Assembly (NCBI GenBank): GCA_021775005.1
Contig: JAJFIK010000036.1
Coordinates: 19,285-83,284, forward strand
Direction: 5' to 3'
Length of the DNA stretch: 64,000 nucleotides
Source: Rhodospirillales bacterium
Lineage (GTDB): Bacteria > Pseudomonadota > Alphaproteobacteria > JAJFIK01
In this document: positions 27,561 through 35,049 of the stretch, one piece after another
Position numbering within the stretch: the first letter of the stretch is position 1
How the letters are laid out: each line of letters starts with the position of its first letter
The notes under the pieces: generated by a model
What the model saw: only the letters and a program-made list of their open reading frames with translations
Databases searched by the model: none
What the model was told of the DNA's origin: nothing
Translations under genes and position numbers: made by a program

Positions 27561-28540
27561 CAATTGTCCTTCCACGGGGTGTCATCCGGATTCAGCGCCC
27601 GCTGCGCCAAAACCGCGCGGGCCGCGTCGGTGTCTTTAGCGATCTGCGCCTTAAGGGCGTCCAAGCCGTCGAACTTTAGTTCAGGGCGTAAGTAGGCCAG
27701 CAAGCTTACGCCCATGTCGGCGTTGTAAATGTCGCCCTCGAATTCAAGTAAAAACGTTTCCAGCAAAATGTCTGTGGCATCAAAGGTCGGGCGGCGGCCA
27801 AGATTGGCAACCCCGGCATAGCACCCTTTGTGGGGGCCGTCATAAATCGTTGCCTGCACCGCATAGACGCCATAAGCCGGATGGAGATAGCGCCCCAGCG
27901 ACAGATTGGCCGTGGGGAACCCAATGGTGCGGCCGCGCTGTTCACCCTTTTGCACAACGCCTTCGATAGTCCACCAATGACCCAGCAGTTTGGCAGCATC
28001 TTCCGGGCGACCGTCTCGCAAGGCATCACGAATCCGCGTGGAGGAATAAACTTCCTCCTCTCCCGAAGGCGTGACCGGCGCTACAATAGTTGTGCCAAAC
28101 CCCAATTCCGCACCCATGACCTCTAGCAGCGCGGTATCGCCTTTGCGGCCCTTCCCAAAGCAAAAATCATAACCCACAACCACGTGGCGTGCCTTAAGCC
28201 CGCCCACCAATACGTCACGCACAAAATCTTCTGCTTCCTTGGTGGCGAGAGCTTGATCGAAGGGGAGTTGAAAGACGATATCGACGTGATGTGCCTCAAG
28301 AAGACGGGCGCGGGTTGTGTTCGTGGACAAACGAAACGGCGGCGCATTGGGCGCAAAGTAATCCCGCGGGTGCGGTTCAAACGACATCACGGCCAATGGG
28401 GCGTTCAGCTTGTCCGCTTGGGCTTTCGCGCGTTCGATGACAATGGCATGCCCGCGATGAACACCGTCAAAGTTACCGATCACAATGACGGCGCCTTTGG
28501 CGGTCGCAGGAATATCAATGTAGTGGTCGATGATTTCCAT
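27560..28540 (-). CDS. ribF: Bifunctional riboflavin kinase / FAD synthetase
   Basis: Makes FMN and then FAD from riboflavin. The 326-residue protein has the N-terminal nucleotidyltransferase domain with IGNFDGVHRGHAIVIERA (HxGH-type motif), YDFCFGKGRKGD and YSSTRIRDALRDG. The C-terminal riboflavin kinase domain has GRTIGFPTANLSLGRYLHPA (PTAN motif) and YNADMGVSLLAYLRPELKF. The ATG at 28540 was selected because homology starts at MEIIDHYIDIP; the frame opens at 28666, inside the MaoC gene. It starts 10 bases after the MaoC stop and is coupled to lspA. Confidence 0.94.
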   Translation of the reverse strand: MEIIDHYIDIPATAKGAVIVIGNFDGVHRGHAIVIERAKAQADKLNAPLAVMSFEPHPRDYFAPNAPPFRLSTNTTRARLLEAHHVDIVFQLPFDQALATKEAEDFVRDVLVGGLKARHVVVGYDFCFGKGRKGDTALLEVMGAELGFGTTIVAPVTPSGEEEVYSSTRIRDALRDGRPEDAAKLLGHWWTIEGVVQKGEQRGRTIGFPTANLSLGRYLHPAYGVYAVQATIYDGPHKGCYAGVANLGRRPTFDATDILLETFLLEFEGDIYNADMGVSLLAYLRPELKFDGLDALKAQIAKDTDAARAVLAQRALNPDDTPWKDN

Positions 28541-28550
28541 GGCGCGCCTT

Positions 28551-28982
28551 TTACGTCTTGCGCGACGGCACCATGATGACCGCTTCACCCTCGACGACGA
28601 CAGTGTCGCCCACTTTGCATTGGCAATGAATGAGCGCACGGCGCTTTTCAACTTTGATGGTCGCAACGGTGCAGAGGGCTGTTACCGTATCGCCAATTTT
28701 TACCGGCGCTTTGAAATTCAGCGTTTGACTCAAATAGATCGCGCCGGGTCCAGGCATTTTTGTACCCAAAACCGTAGAGATAAATCCCGCCGTGAGCATG
28801 CCGTGGGCGATACGCTCCTTGAAAATTGTCCCCTTGGCGAACTCCGCATCGACGTGAACGGGATTTGTATCCCCTGAAATGCCTGCAAACAGAACCACAT
28901 CGGTCTCTGTTACAGTTTTGGTGAAGCTGGCGCTTTGGCCTTCGCTTAAGTCCTCAATATAAAGTCCGACTTGGCGGCTCAT
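28551..28982 (-). CDS. MaoC family dehydratase (R-specific enoyl-CoA hydratase-like)
   Basis: A 143-residue single hot-dog-fold hydratase. The catalytic segment FAGISGDTNPVHVDAEFA contains the Asp/His pair of the MaoC/PhaJ hydratase motif, followed by IAHGMLTAGFISTVLGTKM. Relatives hydrate trans-2-enoyl-CoA to (R)-3-hydroxyacyl-CoA. The chain-length preference cannot be read from the sequence. It is the first gene of the run leading through ribF and lspA, which looks like accidental co-transcription rather than a pathway. Confidence 0.9.
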   Translation of the reverse strand: MSRQVGLYIEDLSEGQSASFTKTVTETDVVLFAGISGDTNPVHVDAEFAKGTIFKERIAHGMLTAGFISTVLGTKMPGPGAIYLSQTLNFKAPVKIGDTVTALCTVATIKVEKRRALIHCQCKVGDTVVVEGEAVIMVPSRKT

Positions 28983-29087
28983 GCAATTGGTCCTTTCGAT
29001 GGGTATGCGAATTCGCGCCGCACCTTAGTGATGGGGGTCGTTAGCTGCAACCGGTCATCGGCCAAAGAGGAATAGAGGTGCCCGGAC

Positions 29088-30356
29088 TTAGGCAGCGCGG
29101 GAGCCGGCGATGGCGCTTGGTTCCACTGCATTGCGACGCAAGGGGCGGGGTTCGCCAAAGAGGTAGCCTTGGCCAAAGTCCACTCCAAGCGAGACGATTT
29201 GGTCCATCACGCGGGCGTCTTCAATCTGCTCCGCGATAAGATCAAGCCCCACCCGTCCAAGAGAGTCTTTAAGCGCGGCCACCCGGTCTTGTGAATTGTC
29301 TCGCCGGCCATCGTCCAGCAGAACCTGGGCTGGCACTTTGGCAAATCGAAAACCCCGGTCCCGCAGAAATGCTGGGTCAAGGACCAGAGACGTCACCCGA
29401 TCGACGGAGAAGGTAAATCCAAATCCCGCCAGTCGACGCAAATTGGCAAGCTCCATGGGCCCGCACATATCCACAGTGTCCTGACCAAACTCGAATATAA
29501 GGCGGCTTGCCAGATCACTCTGATTTTCCATGTACTCAAGAAATTGCGGGAAAAACACATCGTCTTGCAGGGAGTGAGCTGAAATGTTGCAAAACACGCC
29601 AATGTCACGTGAGCTCTCGATCAATCGCCGCAATACTTTGACGCATCGGAACAACAGTAAGTTGTCGATCGTGGTAATCAATCCGGCCCGCTCCGCCACA
29701 CGCAAATAATGCCGCGGCATGATGATCTGGCCTTCTTCGGATCTCAACCGCGTCAAGGCTTCATAGTATCGCGTCTTGCGTTGCGGCAGCGAGACAATGG
29801 GCTGCAAATACAGATCAACGCGATCTTCTTGCAGCGACTGACGCACTTCGCTCAAAAGCGCCTCATCGGACGCGCGATCAAACCCACTGGGGTTGGCGCG
29901 GTCAAAACCGCCTATGCTCCATCCGGGGTTCAGAACTTCGTCCTTATCTTCGACATCGTCGCCAGCTTCCAATTTCGCCTGGCGCAAAACATTTGATGCC
30001 ATTTGCTGCACAAGGCTTTCCAAGACCTTCATTTCAGAAACCAGCTTCATGTTGCGCGCCTTGTCGGTGCGGTCCACATGCGCTTTGAGGGTATCCAAAC
30101 GTTCCCTGAGCGTTTCGTTTTCCTGCTCAATGGCCACCATAGATTTTTTCGCCGCCGCCATGGCGTCGGTGATCAGCTCATTTTCATGGGACCGGTTCAG
30201 GGCGGCATGGATCTGAGCGGCGAATAGGAAAAATACTGCCGAAGCCAACCAGCCGACGAATTCGGAGACATCAAGGAACGCTTGCAGCCCCAGAGAAAGG
30301 GCCACAGCCACAACGATGTAGGATCCAAGGATCAATGTATTGGTCAAAAACGACAT
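29088..30356 (-). CDS. EAL domain protein, TipF-like, probably a c-di-GMP-binding non-enzyme
   Basis: A 422-residue protein with two N-terminal membrane helices (about residues 5-48), a coiled coil (about 55-125) and a C-terminal EAL domain (about 165-405). This layout matches TipF, the alphaproteobacterial c-di-GMP receptor for flagellum placement. The EAL motif is present (YYEALTRLRSEEG), as are FCNISAHSL, an IFEFGQD Glu, RFAKVP with its Lys, and GQGYLFGEP. The metal-binding DDFG, however, has become SVDRV, so phosphodiesterase activity is doubtful. No flagellar genes lie in the window. TipF identity is inferred from architecture. Confidence 0.78.
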   Translation of the reverse strand: MSFLTNTLILGSYIVVAVALSLGLQAFLDVSEFVGWLASAVFFLFAAQIHAALNRSHENELITDAMAAAKKSMVAIEQENETLRERLDTLKAHVDRTDKARNMKLVSEMKVLESLVQQMASNVLRQAKLEAGDDVEDKDEVLNPGWSIGGFDRANPSGFDRASDEALLSEVRQSLQEDRVDLYLQPIVSLPQRKTRYYEALTRLRSEEGQIIMPRHYLRVAERAGLITTIDNLLLFRCVKVLRRLIESSRDIGVFCNISAHSLQDDVFFPQFLEYMENQSDLASRLIFEFGQDTVDMCGPMELANLRRLAGFGFTFSVDRVTSLVLDPAFLRDRGFRFAKVPAQVLLDDGRRDNSQDRVAALKDSLGRVGLDLIAEQIEDARVMDQIVSLGVDFGQGYLFGEPRPLRRNAVEPSAIAGSRAA

Positions 30357-30443
30357 ATATGGGCGCCCGGGCAGCGATTTCAGGTTCGATGCCAGTTTGA
30401 ACCCAGGCCCTTGCCAAGCCGTTAACTGTATTTTGCCGCCCCC

Positions 30444-30474
30444 AAAAAAGGCCGAACCCCAGAGGGTCCGGCCT
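30444..30474 (-). terminator. Intrinsic terminator of the OmpA-family gene
   Basis: Read on the minus strand, an 11-position stem (AGGCCGGACCC pairing with GGGTTCGGCCT, one mismatch) with a four-base loop is followed by six Ts (30449-30444). It lies 25 bases beyond the stop at 30499. The stem is strong and the T-run is clear. Confidence 0.8.
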
Positions 30475-30498
30475 GGTCAATTGGTCGGGAAGGAAGTC

Positions 30499-31173
30499 TT
30501 AGTAGTTTCGATCATCCGTAAAGGGAACGATCTGAATCTCAACCCGGCGATTTTGCGGCTCGTTCACATTATTGCCGGTTGGCACTAGGGGCCGGGTTTC
30601 GCCATAGCCGCGGACGATAAGCCGCCCCGGAAGGACTTCGCGACGAATGAGGCGATCCGCCACTGCCCATGCACGGCGCTCGGACAGATCCTGATTAAAT
30701 TCGTGGGACCCGGTCGTATCTGTGTGGCCGTCCACATAAATGTAGGTTTGGTCGTACTCCTTCACGACAATGGCAACCGAACGGAGGACTTGCTGAAAGT
30801 CGTCCCGAATACGATCACTGCCTGTGTCGAAGGTAATATTGCTCGGCATGATCAGTTCGATGTAATCGCCATCGCGATAGATCTGCACGCCGGTGCCTTG
30901 CAGGCGGCGGCGAAGTTCAGCTTCTTGTTCGTCCTGATAATGGCCAATGGCCCCACCAGCCAATGCCCCAATGCCAGCACCCAGAAGCGCATTCTTCGCC
31001 ATCTGCTCGCCGTCTGAGGTATTTGTGAGCGCGCCGATTATGGCACCGCCAAGTGCACCAATGATGGCACCTTGCGTCGCGCGACTTGTCCGCTCCTCAC
31101 CGGTATAGGGGTCTGTTGTAGTACACGCGGCCAAAAACATGGTCGCTGCAGCTATGGTCAAAACTTTCTTCAT
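30499..31173 (-). CDS. OmpA family lipoprotein with glycine zipper (YiaD-like)
   Basis: A 224-residue outer-membrane lipoprotein that should anchor to peptidoglycan. The signal is MKKVLTIAAATMFLAAC with Cys17 lipidated. A glycine-zipper region follows (AIIGALGGAIIGAL and LLGAGIGALAGGAIGHY, about residues 35-85), then the OmpA C-terminal domain with NITFDTGSDRIRDD, DGHTDTTGSHEFNQDLSERR and VRGYGETRPLVPTG. The NxxLSxxRA-type peptidoglycan-binding helix is recognisable. ATG 31173 is preceded by GAGGAAATTCCTC, itself a palindrome. A terminator lies downstream. Confidence 0.92.
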   Translation of the reverse strand: MKKVLTIAAATMFLAACTTTDPYTGEERTSRATQGAIIGALGGAIIGALTNTSDGEQMAKNALLGAGIGALAGGAIGHYQDEQEAELRRRLQGTGVQIYRDGDYIELIMPSNITFDTGSDRIRDDFQQVLRSVAIVVKEYDQTYIYVDGHTDTTGSHEFNQDLSERRAWAVADRLIRREVLPGRLIVRGYGETRPLVPTGNNVNEPQNRRVEIQIVPFTDDRNY

Positions 31174-31398
31174 GAGGAATTTCCTCTCCATAAGTCGCCG
31201 GTTCCCATCGCACCGGAATCACTAGGCCCATCAATGTTCTAGGGAAAACAGAACACCCCGCCCGCCTACACGCGTTAGATATGTTCCTTTGGGCCATACT
31301 CAACTGCCCCTGCCTGTTCATACGCTACAACTGAGCACGCTTGCGATAAAGAGCCAATCGCGCTCCAATCGCCGAAATCAGCAAAAAAGGGGCTTATT

Positions 31399-32172
31399 AT
31401 GAGCTTGTTCGACCTTTCAGGAAAAGTTGCCATCATCACCGGTTCAACCCGCGGCATCGGCAAAGCCATTGCCTTTCGTATGGCAGAGGCAGGCGCGAAG
31501 GTTGTGGTCTCCAGCCGCAAGGCCGATGCCTGCGACGCTGTGACCCAGGAAATTAACCAAGAATTTGGCAAGGGCACCGCCGCGTCCATCCCGTGCAATA
31601 TCTCGCACAAGGAACAACTCCAGAACTTGGTGGATACGACTGAAAATGCCCTGGGCCAGGTGGATGTGCTGGTCTGTAATGCGGCGGTAAACCCCTATTT
31701 CGGCCCCTCCATTGATTGCCCTGATGCCGCGTTTGAAAAAATCATGGATTGCAACGTCAAAAGCAATTTCTGGCTTTGCAATATGGTGTTGCCGCAAATG
31801 AAGGCGCGCGGCGAGGGGCGGATTATTATCATTTCATCCATCGGAGGCCTCAAAGGCTCAGCACTACTGGGCGCCTACGCCATTTCCAAAGCGGCGGATT
31901 TTCAGCTCGCGCGAAATCTGGCCGTGGAATATGGCGCGTATGGCATTACCGCCAACGCCATTGCGCCGGGGCTTATCAGAACTGATTTTGCCAGGGCGTT
32001 GTGGGAAGATCCTGACATCTTGAAGGCCTCAACCGCCGGTGCCCCCCTCAAACGCATTGGGGAGCCTGATGAGATTGCCGGAATGGCTGTCTTGCTGGCA
32101 TCTGAGGCCGGATCGTTCACCACCGGGCAAGGCATCGTCATTGACGGGGGCGCAACCATTGCTGGCGGTTAA
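31399..32172 (+). CDS. SDR family oxidoreductase
   Basis: A 257-residue classical short-chain dehydrogenase. The dinucleotide site is ITGSTRGIGKAIA, the NAAV loop follows near residue 92, the catalytic Ser is in IISSIGGLKGSA and the Tyr/Lys pair is in YAISKAAD. The C-terminal GQGIVIDGGATIAGG is typical. An Arg rather than Ser in the second Gly-loop position suggests NADP(H). The substrate is unknown; many close relatives are annotated as beta-oxidation or sugar-alcohol dehydrogenases. AAGGGG precedes the ATG. The 225-base upstream spacer, shared with the OmpA gene on the other strand, holds no other gene. Confidence 0.88.
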   Translation: MSLFDLSGKVAIITGSTRGIGKAIAFRMAEAGAKVVVSSRKADACDAVTQEINQEFGKGTAASIPCNISHKEQLQNLVDTTENALGQVDVLVCNAAVNPYFGPSIDCPDAAFEKIMDCNVKSNFWLCNMVLPQMKARGEGRIIIISSIGGLKGSALLGAYAISKAADFQLARNLAVEYGAYGITANAIAPGLIRTDFARALWEDPDILKASTAGAPLKRIGEPDEIAGMAVLLASEAGSFTTGQGIVIDGGATIAGG

Positions 32173-32226
32173 CCCGACGGTCATGGTTTTTTAAGCGAAA
32201 ATGAAAAGCGACATTGCCCATGCGGG

Positions 32227-32242
32227 TGTGATTGTGCTCACA
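32227..32242. promoter_or_regulatory. Crp-type binding site upstream of the Crp-family gene
   Basis: TGTGATTGTGCTCACA is an exact TGTGA-N6-TCACA box, about 165 bases before the start codon at 32406. The regulator encoded there has the RETVxR recognition helix that reads this sequence in Crp proteins, so autoregulation is the simplest reading. Confidence 0.65.
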
Positions 32243-32307
32243 TCCATCCAAGATTCACTTGTGCGCCTGTCACGATCCTGATGCGTTTGCTATTCACTGA
32301 TGTAAGC

Positions 32308-32323
32308 TTAACACGCTGTTAAC
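32308..32323 (+). promoter_or_regulatory. CtrA-type binding site
   Basis: TTAACACGCTGTTAAC fits TTAA-N7-TTAAC exactly, the consensus for the cell-cycle regulator CtrA in alphaproteobacteria. It lies in the spacer before the Crp-family gene, 83 bases from the GTG start, and could place that gene under cell-cycle control. The same bases also form a TTAAC/GTTAA dyad. Confidence 0.5.
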
Positions 32324-32405
32324 GGGTTGTTGTGGGGGAACACGACGAGGTCTCGGTCCGTGCAGGAATTGAACGCAATTTCTGACTTTCATGAGGAGCC
32401 CCGCC

Positions 32406-33179
32406 GTGAGTACACAAAAAGCGAGCATTATCCGCCGGTCCATGACCCCATCTGAATCACGCCCTCAAGCCGCGAACGATTCCGCAGGCAGTTTAGCTGG
32501 CATCCGCCTGCTGAAAACCCTCAGCGCCGAAGACTTGCAGGTACTGGAAGGGGAATGCCGCTGGCTGAACGCGCGCGCGGGCGAAGAAATTCTGAACAAA
32601 GAGTGCGAAAACCGCGACATCTTTTTTGTCGTCCAAGGCAGTGTGGCGATCAAGAATTTTTCGCTTTCTGGCCGCGAAGTTGCTTTCGCGCAAAAAGGCG
32701 AAGGCGACTATTTCGGCGAGCTTTCGGCTATTGATGGCAAACCGCGCTCAGCAAATGTTGTTGCCGCAGAAGATTGCCGTTTGGCGGCGCTTGCACCGGA
32801 GACCTTCTGCCAACTTCTCAGAGATAATTCTTTCATTGCCCTTGAGGTGCTCAGCAAGCTTGCTGCCATTGTGCGCGATTGCGATGAGCGGATCATGGAT
32901 CTCGCAACGCTTTCTGCGTATCAGCGGGTTTATAGCCAACTGATCAAAATGAGCCGCGAAGACCCCGTACGCCCTGATAGCTGGCTGATCTACCCGCTGC
33001 CGACCCAAGCCACCATCGCGGCAGAAGCAAGCACGACACGGGAAACCGTGGCACGGGTATTGAGCCAGTTGGCACAAGCCAATATCGCGGAGCGCAAATC
33101 CAAGACGCTGTACATTCGTGAGATCAAAAAACTCCGCACTTTATGCGAGCGCGTCTCGCCGGTTCTTCCCAGCGAATAA
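32406..33179 (+). CDS. Crp/Fnr family transcriptional regulator, cAMP-receptor-like
   Basis: A 257-residue regulator with an N-terminal cyclic-nucleotide-binding domain and a C-terminal winged helix. The binding pocket FGELSAIDGKPRSANV keeps the GE and RSA residues that hold the cyclic nucleotide in Crp. No Fnr-type cysteine cluster is present. The recognition helix TTRETVARVLSQL has RETVxR as in Escherichia coli Crp, predicting TGTGA half-sites, which are found at 32227 and 13037. The GTG at 32406 is preceded by GAGGAG; an ATG five codons upstream at 32391 has no ribosome site. The N-terminal 25 residues before the domain are extra. Confidence 0.88.
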   Translation: MSTQKASIIRRSMTPSESRPQAANDSAGSLAGIRLLKTLSAEDLQVLEGECRWLNARAGEEILNKECENRDIFFVVQGSVAIKNFSLSGREVAFAQKGEGDYFGELSAIDGKPRSANVVAAEDCRLAALAPETFCQLLRDNSFIALEVLSKLAAIVRDCDERIMDLATLSAYQRVYSQLIKMSREDPVRPDSWLIYPLPTQATIAAEASTTRETVARVLSQLAQANIAERKSKTLYIREIKKLRTLCERVSPVLPSE

Positions 33180-33199
33180 TTTTGCCTTGCCCAAATGTG

Positions 33200-33230
33200 A
33201 AAAACCCCGACCGCGAGGACGTGGCCGGGG
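33200..33230 (-). terminator. Hairpin with T-run on the minus strand
   Basis: CCCCGACC (33205-33212) pairs with GGCCGGGG (33223-33230) with one mismatch around a 10-base loop. On the minus strand it is followed by five Ts (33204-33200), so it should stop transcripts arriving from the aminotransferase side. It may also weakly terminate the Crp-family gene, which ends at 33179. Confidence 0.6.
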
Positions 33231-33648
33231 TCATTCATGATCAGCTGCTCGGGGGAAGGGCCGTGGTGCGAGTATGGGACTGTCTAGCGAGGACAAGACC
33301 CTTTCCCGTCTCCCTTGCGGGCTGAGCCAATCAGGGGACAGCACTTAGGTAATCACGATTACGCAGATTCCTATGTGACATACGCTACAGGCCTGCGGGC
33401 GCCCTGCCCCGACCGCAGAAAACTAAGCTTTTCAAAGCCGAAGGAGGGTCTTTGGGTCCGTTTTAAGTACCTTGCGGACAGCCAAAAACCCTCCAAGGCT
33501 CGGAATCCGACACATCACGGGAATGCACGCCCGCGCGAGGCCTCGGAATGTGTCGCTCGGGAAGGGGCGACAGGCCAAGCGTCTCACGGCAGATCAGGGG
33601 GGCGCAGTGCCCGGCATCACAGTCGATGCACAGGCAGCAAAGCTAGCG
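33231..33648. other. 418-base non-coding stretch rich in inverted repeats, possible structured RNA
   Basis: Lies between convergent genes, so no promoter for either is needed here. No ORF has a recognisable product. GTAATC-AC-GATTAC is at 33349-33362. A long stem-loop spans 33443-33494: GGAGGGT at 33443 pairs with ACCCTCC at 33488, with inner TTGG/CCAA and GTCCG/CGGAC pairings. CGACACAT at 33508 pairs with ATGTGTCG at 33548. The minus-strand terminator at 33200-33230 would end a transcript from this region. It matches no RNA family I recognise. Confidence 0.35.
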
Positions 33649-34989
33649 CTAGGAAATGTGAGCGATGACCTTCGCCGTCTTCTCAACCATCTCAGCAATA
33701 TGATCTTCGGTGGCGATGAGCGGCGGGGTCAGGCAAATCGTGTCACCGGACACGCGTAACATGATGCCCACATCGTGGAATGCATACTCCACCGCGTCAT
33801 AGCCGCGCTTGCCGGGCTTGCCTTCGATAGGCTCAACGTCAAATGCTGCGGCCAATCCAAGGGTGCGAATGTCTTGCACGCTGGAACACTTGTCGCGCAC
33901 GCTGTGGCAGGCATCCGCAAACACCGGCTCAAGCCGCTTTGAGTTCTCAAACAAACCCTCATCGCGATAGAGATTGAGCGTGGCCAGCGCAGCAGCGCAG
34001 GCCATGGGGTGGGCGCTATAGGTGTAGCCATGGAACAAGCGGATCTCGTGATCTTCCGCCTCGCCATTGATCACGTCATGCACATGGTTGCGGCAAATGA
34101 CGCCGCCCATGGGAATGACCCCTGAGGTGATGCCTTTCGCAAAACAAATCATGTCCGGAATAACGCCATAGCGTTCAGCGGCGAAAGACGCGCCAAGCCG
34201 GCCGAAGGCGCAAATAACTTCGTCAAAGATCAGCAAGATGCCATGACGATCACAAATCTCGCGCAGGCGTTTCAAATATCCCTTGGGCGGCGGCAGCACC
34301 CCGGTGGACCCCGCCATGGGCTCGACAATCACCGCAGCAATCGTAGATGCATCATGAAGCGCGACAATATTTTCAAGCTCATCAGCCAAGTGCGCGCCCC
34401 ACTCGGGCTCGCCTTTGGTGAAGGCTTGCTCGTCGCGATTATAGGTATGCGGCAGGTGATCGGTGCCCGCCAGCAGGGGGCCAAAAAATTTCCGATTGTT
34501 GACCATGCCGCCCACAGAAATGCCGCCAAAGCCAACCCCGTGATAGCCCCGTTCGCGCCCGATAAACCGCGTCCGCGTACCGTCGCCATTGTAGCGATGA
34601 TAGGCGAGCGCAATTTTCAGCGCGCTATCCACCGCCTCAGAACCTGAGTTAGCAAAAAACACATGATCAAGATCACTCGGCGCCAAAGCTGCTATGCGCG
34701 AGGCGGTCTCAAAAGCTTTAGGGTGGGCGTATTGGAATACAGGGGCGAAGTCGAGCTCAGCCACCTGGTCCTGCACCGCTTTCACGATGGGGTCGCGGCC
34801 ATGGCCTGCATTGCAACACCAAAGCCCCGCTGTCGCATCGAGAATTTCGCGCCCCTCCGGCGTATAGTAATGCATGCCCTTGGCGCGCGCGATCATGCGC
34901 GGGCGGCGCTTAAAACTATCGTTGGGGGTAAACGGCAACCACAGGGGATCAAGATCGTTCGGCGTCACGCCGTCGTGAGCAAGTGCCAT
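33649..34989 (-). CDS. Class III aminotransferase (omega-amino acid:pyruvate type)
   Basis: A 446-residue PLP-dependent transaminase. FFANSGSEAVDSALKIA binds the cofactor phosphate, GRERGYHGVGFGGISVGGM follows, LLIFDEVICAFGRLG contains the Asp that pairs with the pyridine nitrogen, and CFAKGITSGVIPMGG contains the Schiff-base Lys. DPLWLPFTPNDSFKRRPRM at the N-terminus is typical of beta-alanine/omega-amino acid:pyruvate aminotransferases. The ATG at 34989 follows AAAGGA; the frame opens at 35034. The aldolase-type gene begins 60 bases upstream on the same strand, suggesting shared amino-acid catabolism. The amino donor is not known. Confidence 0.9.
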   Translation of the reverse strand: MALAHDGVTPNDLDPLWLPFTPNDSFKRRPRMIARAKGMHYYTPEGREILDATAGLWCCNAGHGRDPIVKAVQDQVAELDFAPVFQYAHPKAFETASRIAALAPSDLDHVFFANSGSEAVDSALKIALAYHRYNGDGTRTRFIGRERGYHGVGFGGISVGGMVNNRKFFGPLLAGTDHLPHTYNRDEQAFTKGEPEWGAHLADELENIVALHDASTIAAVIVEPMAGSTGVLPPPKGYLKRLREICDRHGILLIFDEVICAFGRLGASFAAERYGVIPDMICFAKGITSGVIPMGGVICRNHVHDVINGEAEDHEIRLFHGYTYSAHPMACAAALATLNLYRDEGLFENSKRLEPVFADACHSVRDKCSSVQDIRTLGLAAAFDVEPIEGKPGKRGYDAVEYAFHDVGIMLRVSGDTICLTPPLIATEDHIAEMVEKTAKVIAHIS

Positions 34990-35049
34990 TTCAAGTCCTT
35001 TGAAAAGTGATTTGCGCGACGCTAGCAGGTCCATCGCGCGCTGTGAAAC

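Noticed and set aside
33374..33389. TGTGACATACGCTACA as a third Crp box
   Set aside because: The right half is CTACA instead of TCACA, and the site lies between convergent genes with no promoter to regulate.
33472..33759. 95-residue plus-strand ORF in the convergent spacer
   Set aside because: It runs into the aminotransferase gene on the other strand, is rich in Arg/Ala/Gly from GC bias, and has no recognisable domain. The RNA-fold signals explain the region better.
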